Source of the DNA: Massilia yuzhufengensis
Lineage (GTDB): Bacteria; Pseudomonadota; Gammaproteobacteria; Burkholderiales; Burkholderiaceae_D
Length of the DNA: 64,000 nucleotides
Assembly: GCF_900112225.1 (NCBI RefSeq)
Contig: NZ_FOLD01000013.1
Location: forward strand, 62,001-126,000
Direction of reading: 5' to 3'
Positions 60,665 through 64,000 of this stretch are shown here, piece after piece. The notes beneath the pieces are model-generated. The model was given only the letters and a program-made list of their open reading frames with translations, did no database searches and had not been told where the DNA came from. The position numbers and the translations under genes are program-made. Every line of letters starts with the position of its first letter. Positions within the stretch are counted from its first letter, which is position 1.

Positions 60665-61732
60665 CTACGGAATCAAGCGCATCGACCTCAACTGCCCAAA
60701 CAAATCGACAAACGACTCATCCGTCGCCTGGTAAGCCGTAAACCCCAGCTTGCGGCTGCGCGCCATGTCCGTCATGACCTCGATCGGCCGTCCCAGGTCA
60801 AGGTCCGTATGCCATGGCGAGGCCAGGCGATCGAGGTCGGGCTCCACCAGGCCGTGGCGAAGTGCGATGTCGCGCCACAGGGCGTGGTCGTTCGCCATCG
60901 CCGCCTCCAGCGGCTGCACCGCGCCGTTGAAGCCGGCCGCTTCCACCCCGAACCAGTCGGCCAGCCTCCCCCACAGCCAGCTCCAGCGGAACAGGTCGCC
61001 GTTCACAATATTGAATGCTTCGTTGCGCGCGGCGTCCGTATCGGCCGCCCACACCAGCTGCCTGGCCAGCATACGCGCATCGGTGACGTCGGACAGGCCG
61101 CTCCACTGGGCGCTTGAGCCTGGAAACTGGAATGGACGCCCGGTTTCCTTGCAGATGCTTGCGTACACCGCCAGGGTAGTGCCGAGGTTCATGGCGTTGC
61201 CGACGGCCAGGCCGATGACCGTATGCGGACGGTGGATGGTCCAGGTGAAGCGGTCGCGCTCCGCGGCCGCATAGACTTCGTCTTCCTGCGCGTAGTAGAA
61301 GTTTTCCACCGGCAGGCGCGGCTGGCTCTCGCGCAGCGGGGTGTCGGGCAGCGTGCCGGCTGCGGCATAGGCCTCGAAAGGGCCGAGATAGTGTTTGAGG
61401 CCGGTGACCAGCGCCACATGGCGCAGGGACTTGCGGCGCGATAGCGCCGCCAGCAGGTTGCGCACCATGGCCGCGTTGACGCGGATGTTTTCGGCCTCGG
61501 TGGCCTGGCGCATCCAGGTGGTGATGAAGACGTGGGTCGGCGCCACATCCGCCAGCGCCGCGGCCAGGCCGGCCTCGTCGAGCAGGTCGGCCGCCACCGG
61601 GATCACGCCGTCGATGCTATTGCCCGGCCGGCGCGCCAGCCCGTACACGGTCCAGCCCTCGGCCACCAGGGCCCGCGCCGTATGGTTGCCGCCGATGCCG
61701 CTCACGCCTACTACCAGTGCTGTCCTTGCCAT
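60665..61732 (-). CDS. PRISE-type NAD(P)-dependent reductase (SDR superfamily)
   Basis: A 355-aa extended short-chain reductase resembling progesterone 5-beta-reductase/iridoid synthase. Nucleotide fold ALVVGVSGIGG at the N-terminus. Lysine is in TGLKHYLGPFE, and the tyrosine motif in ENFYYAQEDEV corresponds to the PRISE active site. It probably reduces enones. The physiological substrate is unknown. GGGAGG precedes ATG 61732. Confidence 0.85.
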   Translation of the reverse strand: MARTALVVGVSGIGGNHTARALVAEGWTVYGLARRPGNSIDGVIPVAADLLDEAGLAAALADVAPTHVFITTWMRQATEAENIRVNAAMVRNLLAALSRRKSLRHVALVTGLKHYLGPFEAYAAAGTLPDTPLRESQPRLPVENFYYAQEDEVYAAAERDRFTWTIHRPHTVIGLAVGNAMNLGTTLAVYASICKETGRPFQFPGSSAQWSGLSDVTDARMLARQLVWAADTDAARNEAFNIVNGDLFRWSWLWGRLADWFGVEAAGFNGAVQPLEAAMANDHALWRDIALRHGLVEPDLDRLASPWHTDLDLGRPIEVMTDMARSRKLGFTAYQATDESFVDLFGQLRSMRLIP

Positions 61733-61798
61733 TGCCGCCTCCCATTCCAATCGAAGGAAGACCATAGCATGGCCAGGGCAAGCGCGTGGTTCAGGACC

Positions 61799-62266
61799 TC
61801 AGAGGAAGCGGTCGAGGATCTTGCGGCTGTGCTTATCGATGTGGAACATATCGCGGACCAGGAAGTTGATGCCGTGGTTGTCCGCCACCAGCAGCGAGGC
61901 CTCGCCGACGCGGCGGATGTCCTCGTCGACCTTGAGCACGAACTCGGTGTCGCCGCGGTCGGTCTTCACGTACCAGGTGCAGGGCGTGGCAAAGCTCGAC
62001 ACATCCTTGATGTGCAGGATCTCGGGGATGAACTCGCGCCCTTCGATCTCTTCCTGCACCAGGCTGCGCACCTGTTCCGGCATCTCGGCCAGGTCGTCGA
62101 TCCAGGCCACTTCCTTGCCGCCCTCGCGCACCAGCGAGATGCCGCGCGTGGGCGCCTGGATCGGGAAGGCGCGCACCGGGATGACGCCCACGTGTTCTTC
62201 GCCTTCGGCAGTGGTGAGCACCAGCTTGCCGAAGCTGTCGCGGCGCAAAGTAAAAGTCGTCATCAA
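61799..62266 (-). CDS. DUF1854 family protein (cyanophycin-associated)
   Basis: A 155-aa protein of family DUF1854, mostly beta, with RRDSFGKLVLTTAEGEEH and an AWIDDLAEMP motif. Family members are usually found beside cyanophycin synthetase and the ABC transporter that precedes this gene. The function of the protein is unknown. It starts inside the transporter stop codon (ATGA). Confidence 0.85.
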   Translation of the reverse strand: MMTTFTLRRDSFGKLVLTTAEGEEHVGVIPVRAFPIQAPTRGISLVREGGKEVAWIDDLAEMPEQVRSLVQEEIEGREFIPEILHIKDVSSFATPCTWYVKTDRGDTEFVLKVDEDIRRVGEASLLVADNHGINFLVRDMFHIDKHSRKILDRFL

Positions 62267-64000
62267 TCGTCCTTGTCGTCGTCCGGGTCCTGGTCCACGT
62301 TGCGCGCCTGTGCTTCGTAGAGGCGGTGATAGGCGCCTTCGCGCGCCATCAGCTCGTCGTGGTTGCCTTCTTCCACCACCACGCCGCGGTCCAGCACCAC
62401 CAGGCGGTCGGCCCGGTGCAGGGTGGACAGGCGGTGGGCGATGGCGATCGTGGTGCGGCCCTTGACCAGGTTGTCGAGCGCCTTCTGGATTTCTTTCTCG
62501 GTTTCCGAGTCCACCGAGGATGTCGCTTCATCGAGGATCAGGATCGGCGGGTCGATCAGCAGCGCGCGCGCGATCGAGATGCGCTGGCGCTCGCCCCCCG
62601 ACAGGCCCTGGCCGCGCTCGCCCACCATCGAGTCGTAGCCCTGCGGCAGGCGCAGGATGAACTCGTGAGCGTGCGCCGCGCGGGCCGAGGCGATGATCTC
62701 TTCGCGGCTCGCGCCCGGCTTGCCATAGGCGATGTTCTCGGCGATGGTCCCGAAGAACAGGAAGGGCTCCTGCAGCACCAGGCCGATGTTGCGGCGGTAG
62801 TCGGCCACCGCGAAGCTGCGGATATCGACGCCATCGAGCAAAATCGCGCCTTCGGCCACGTCGTAGAAGCGGCAGATCAGGTTGACCAGCGTGCTCTTGC
62901 CCGAGCCCGAATGGCCCACCAGGCCGACCATCTCGCCGGCCTTGATGTTGAGCGAGATGCCGCGGTTGACGGCGCGGTTACCGTAGCGGAAACCGACTTC
63001 GCGCAGCTCGATATTGCCCGACACCTTGGCCACCTTCACTGGATTGACCGGGTCCGGCACGCTCGAGACGTGGTCGAGGATGTCGAAGATGCGCTTGGCC
63101 GCCGATGCCGATTTTTGCGTCACCGAGACGATGCGGCTCATCGAATCGAGCTTGACGTAGAAGCGGCCGCTGTAGGCGATGAAGGCCGACAGCGTGCCCA
63201 CCGTGATGTCGCCCTGCGACACTTGCCAGATGCCGAAGCACCAGATGACCAGCAGGCCCAGCTCCGTCAGCAGCGAGACGGTCGGCGAGAACAGCGACCA
63301 GACCTTGTTCAACTTGTCGTTGACGTGCAGGTTGTGTTTATTCGCTTCGCGGAAGCGGGCGGCTTCGCGCTTTTCCTGGGCGAAGGCCTTGACCACGCGG
63401 ATGCCGGGAATCGTATCGGCCAGCACGTTGGTGACTTCGCCCCAGACCCGGTCGATCTTCTCGAAGCCGGTGCGCAGGCGGTCGCGCACCACGTGGATCA
63501 TCCAGGCGATGAAGGGCAGCGGCACCAGGGTGACCAGCGCCAGCCACGGGTTCATGCTGAACAGGATCACGCCCGTCATGATGATCAGGAGGACGTCCGA
63601 CAGAAAGTCGAGCAGGTGCAGCGACAGGAAGACACTGATGCGATCCGAGCCGCTGCCGATGCGCGACATCAGGTCGCCGGTGCGTTTGCCGCCGAAAAAT
63701 TCGAGCGAGAGGCGCAGCAGGTGTTCATAGGTGGTCGAGCGCAGGTCGGCGCTGATGCGCTCGGAGGCCAGCGCCAGCACGTAGGTCTTGCCCCAGCCCA
63801 GCGCCCAGGCCAGCATCGAGGCGCCGAACAGTCCTCCCATATATAAATAGACGAGCGAGACGTCGATCGACTGGCCGTTCTGGTATGGGATCAGGACGTT
63901 GTCCATCAGCGGCTTGGTGAGGTAGGGCGGGATCATGTGCGCCGCCGTCGACCCGAGCATCAGCAGGAAACCGACCAGCAACTGGCCCTTGTACGGCCTG
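62263..64000 (-). CDS. ABC exporter (TMD-NBD), N-terminus beyond the window
   Basis: A half-size ABC transporter, with about 579 codons in the window. Five to six transmembrane helices in the N-terminal half. NBD with Walker A GHSGSGKST, signature LSGGERQR and Walker B ILILDEATSSVD. The frame is open to the right edge (preceding residues RPYKGQ), so the start is outside. Next to a DUF1854 gene this type is associated with cyanophycin metabolism. Its transport substrate is not established. Confidence 0.9.
   Translation of the reverse strand, partial: RPYKGQLLVGFLLMLGSTAAHMIPPYLTKPLMDNVLIPYQNGQSIDVSLVYLYMGGLFGASMLAWALGWGKTYVLALASERISADLRSTTYEHLLRLSLEFFGGKRTGDLMSRIGSGSDRISVFLSLHLLDFLSDVLLIIMTGVILFSMNPWLALVTLVPLPFIAWMIHVVRDRLRTGFEKIDRVWGEVTNVLADTIPGIRVVKAFAQEKREAARFREANKHNLHVNDKLNKVWSLFSPTVSLLTELGLLVIWCFGIWQVSQGDITVGTLSAFIAYSGRFYVKLDSMSRIVSVTQKSASAAKRIFDILDHVSSVPDPVNPVKVAKVSGNIELREVGFRYGNRAVNRGISLNIKAGEMVGLVGHSGSGKSTLVNLICRFYDVAEGAILLDGVDIRSFAVADYRRNIGLVLQEPFLFFGTIAENIAYGKPGASREEIIASARAAHAHEFILRLPQGYDSMVGERGQGLSGGERQRISIARALLIDPPILILDEATSSVDSETEKEIQKALDNLVKGRTTIAIAHRLSTLHRADRLVVLDRGVVVEEGNHDELMAREGAYHRLYEAQARNVDQDPDDDKDD

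Overview
The window is high-GC DNA from a betaproteobacterium, most likely Oxalobacteraceae of the Massilia/Telluria/Duganella type. This is inferred from gene order and protein style: rpsF-priB-rpsR-rplI-dnaB, then leuC-entericidin-leuD-leuB-asd-fimV-truA-trpFBA-accD-folC-SPOR-cvpA-purF-metZ, plus an ABC/DUF1854 pair of the cyanophycin-associated type. No species can be named from sequence alone. Most genes lie on the minus strand. There are no tRNA or rRNA genes, no CRISPR array, no phage and no intact insertion sequence.

Layout. 1-5 kb: a CHASE2 class III cyclase (cut by the left edge) and an HD-GYP phosphodiesterase in one operon, divergent from a metallo-beta-lactamase-fold hydrolase. 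5-6 kb: two paralogous tiny lipoproteins, then a palindrome-ended element between two nearly identical terminators. 5.9-10.7 kb: phosphate transporter pit with its DUF47 partner, then dnaB and the rpsF ribosomal/primosomal operon. 11-12.5 kb: lexA with an SOS box, and a Sel1-like exported protein. 12.6-30.7 kb: a long collinear block of leucine, aspartate-family, tryptophan, fatty-acid, folate, purine and sulfur amino acid genes, with fimV and truA inside. 31-33.8 kb: cheZ-cheA. 34-36.6 kb: a universal stress protein, a NarL-type response regulator and a Crp/Fnr-type regulator without Fe-S cysteines. 36.7-37.7 kb: an exported glycine-zipper protein.

37.8-45.4 kb: a recQ-like helicase gene leads the four-gene ligase-associated repair cluster (MBL exonuclease, ATP-dependent ligase, Lhr-Core helicase, metallophosphoesterase), with overlapping ends. 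45.4-45.7 kb: two very small reading frames behind a candidate promoter and operator. 45.9-48.2 kb: ahpC-ahpF with a well-formed OxyR-type site. 48.4-54.5 kb: a translationally coupled signalling operon (triple-receiver hybrid kinase, CheR, CheB without receiver, receiver-kinase) using TTG and GTG starts. 54.6-57.1 kb: a UvrA lacking the UvrB-binding insert. 57-64 kb: a glycosyltransferase, a PNPOx-like stress protein, a hydrolase-marR operon with a textbook operator, a PRISE-type reductase, and the DUF1854/ABC pair cut by the right edge.

Two families of dispersed palindromes occupy intergenic gaps, several in head-to-head pairs (REPIN/BIME-like). The best leads are the extended recQ/Lhr/ligase repair operon, the coupled CheR/CheB kinase operon, the MarR and OxyR control sites, the triple TGCAAAT site before leuC, the terminator-flanked inverted-repeat element and the micro-ORFs near 45.5 kb. 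No wholly new multi-gene system is evident. Most clusters map to known families, with unusual arrangements.
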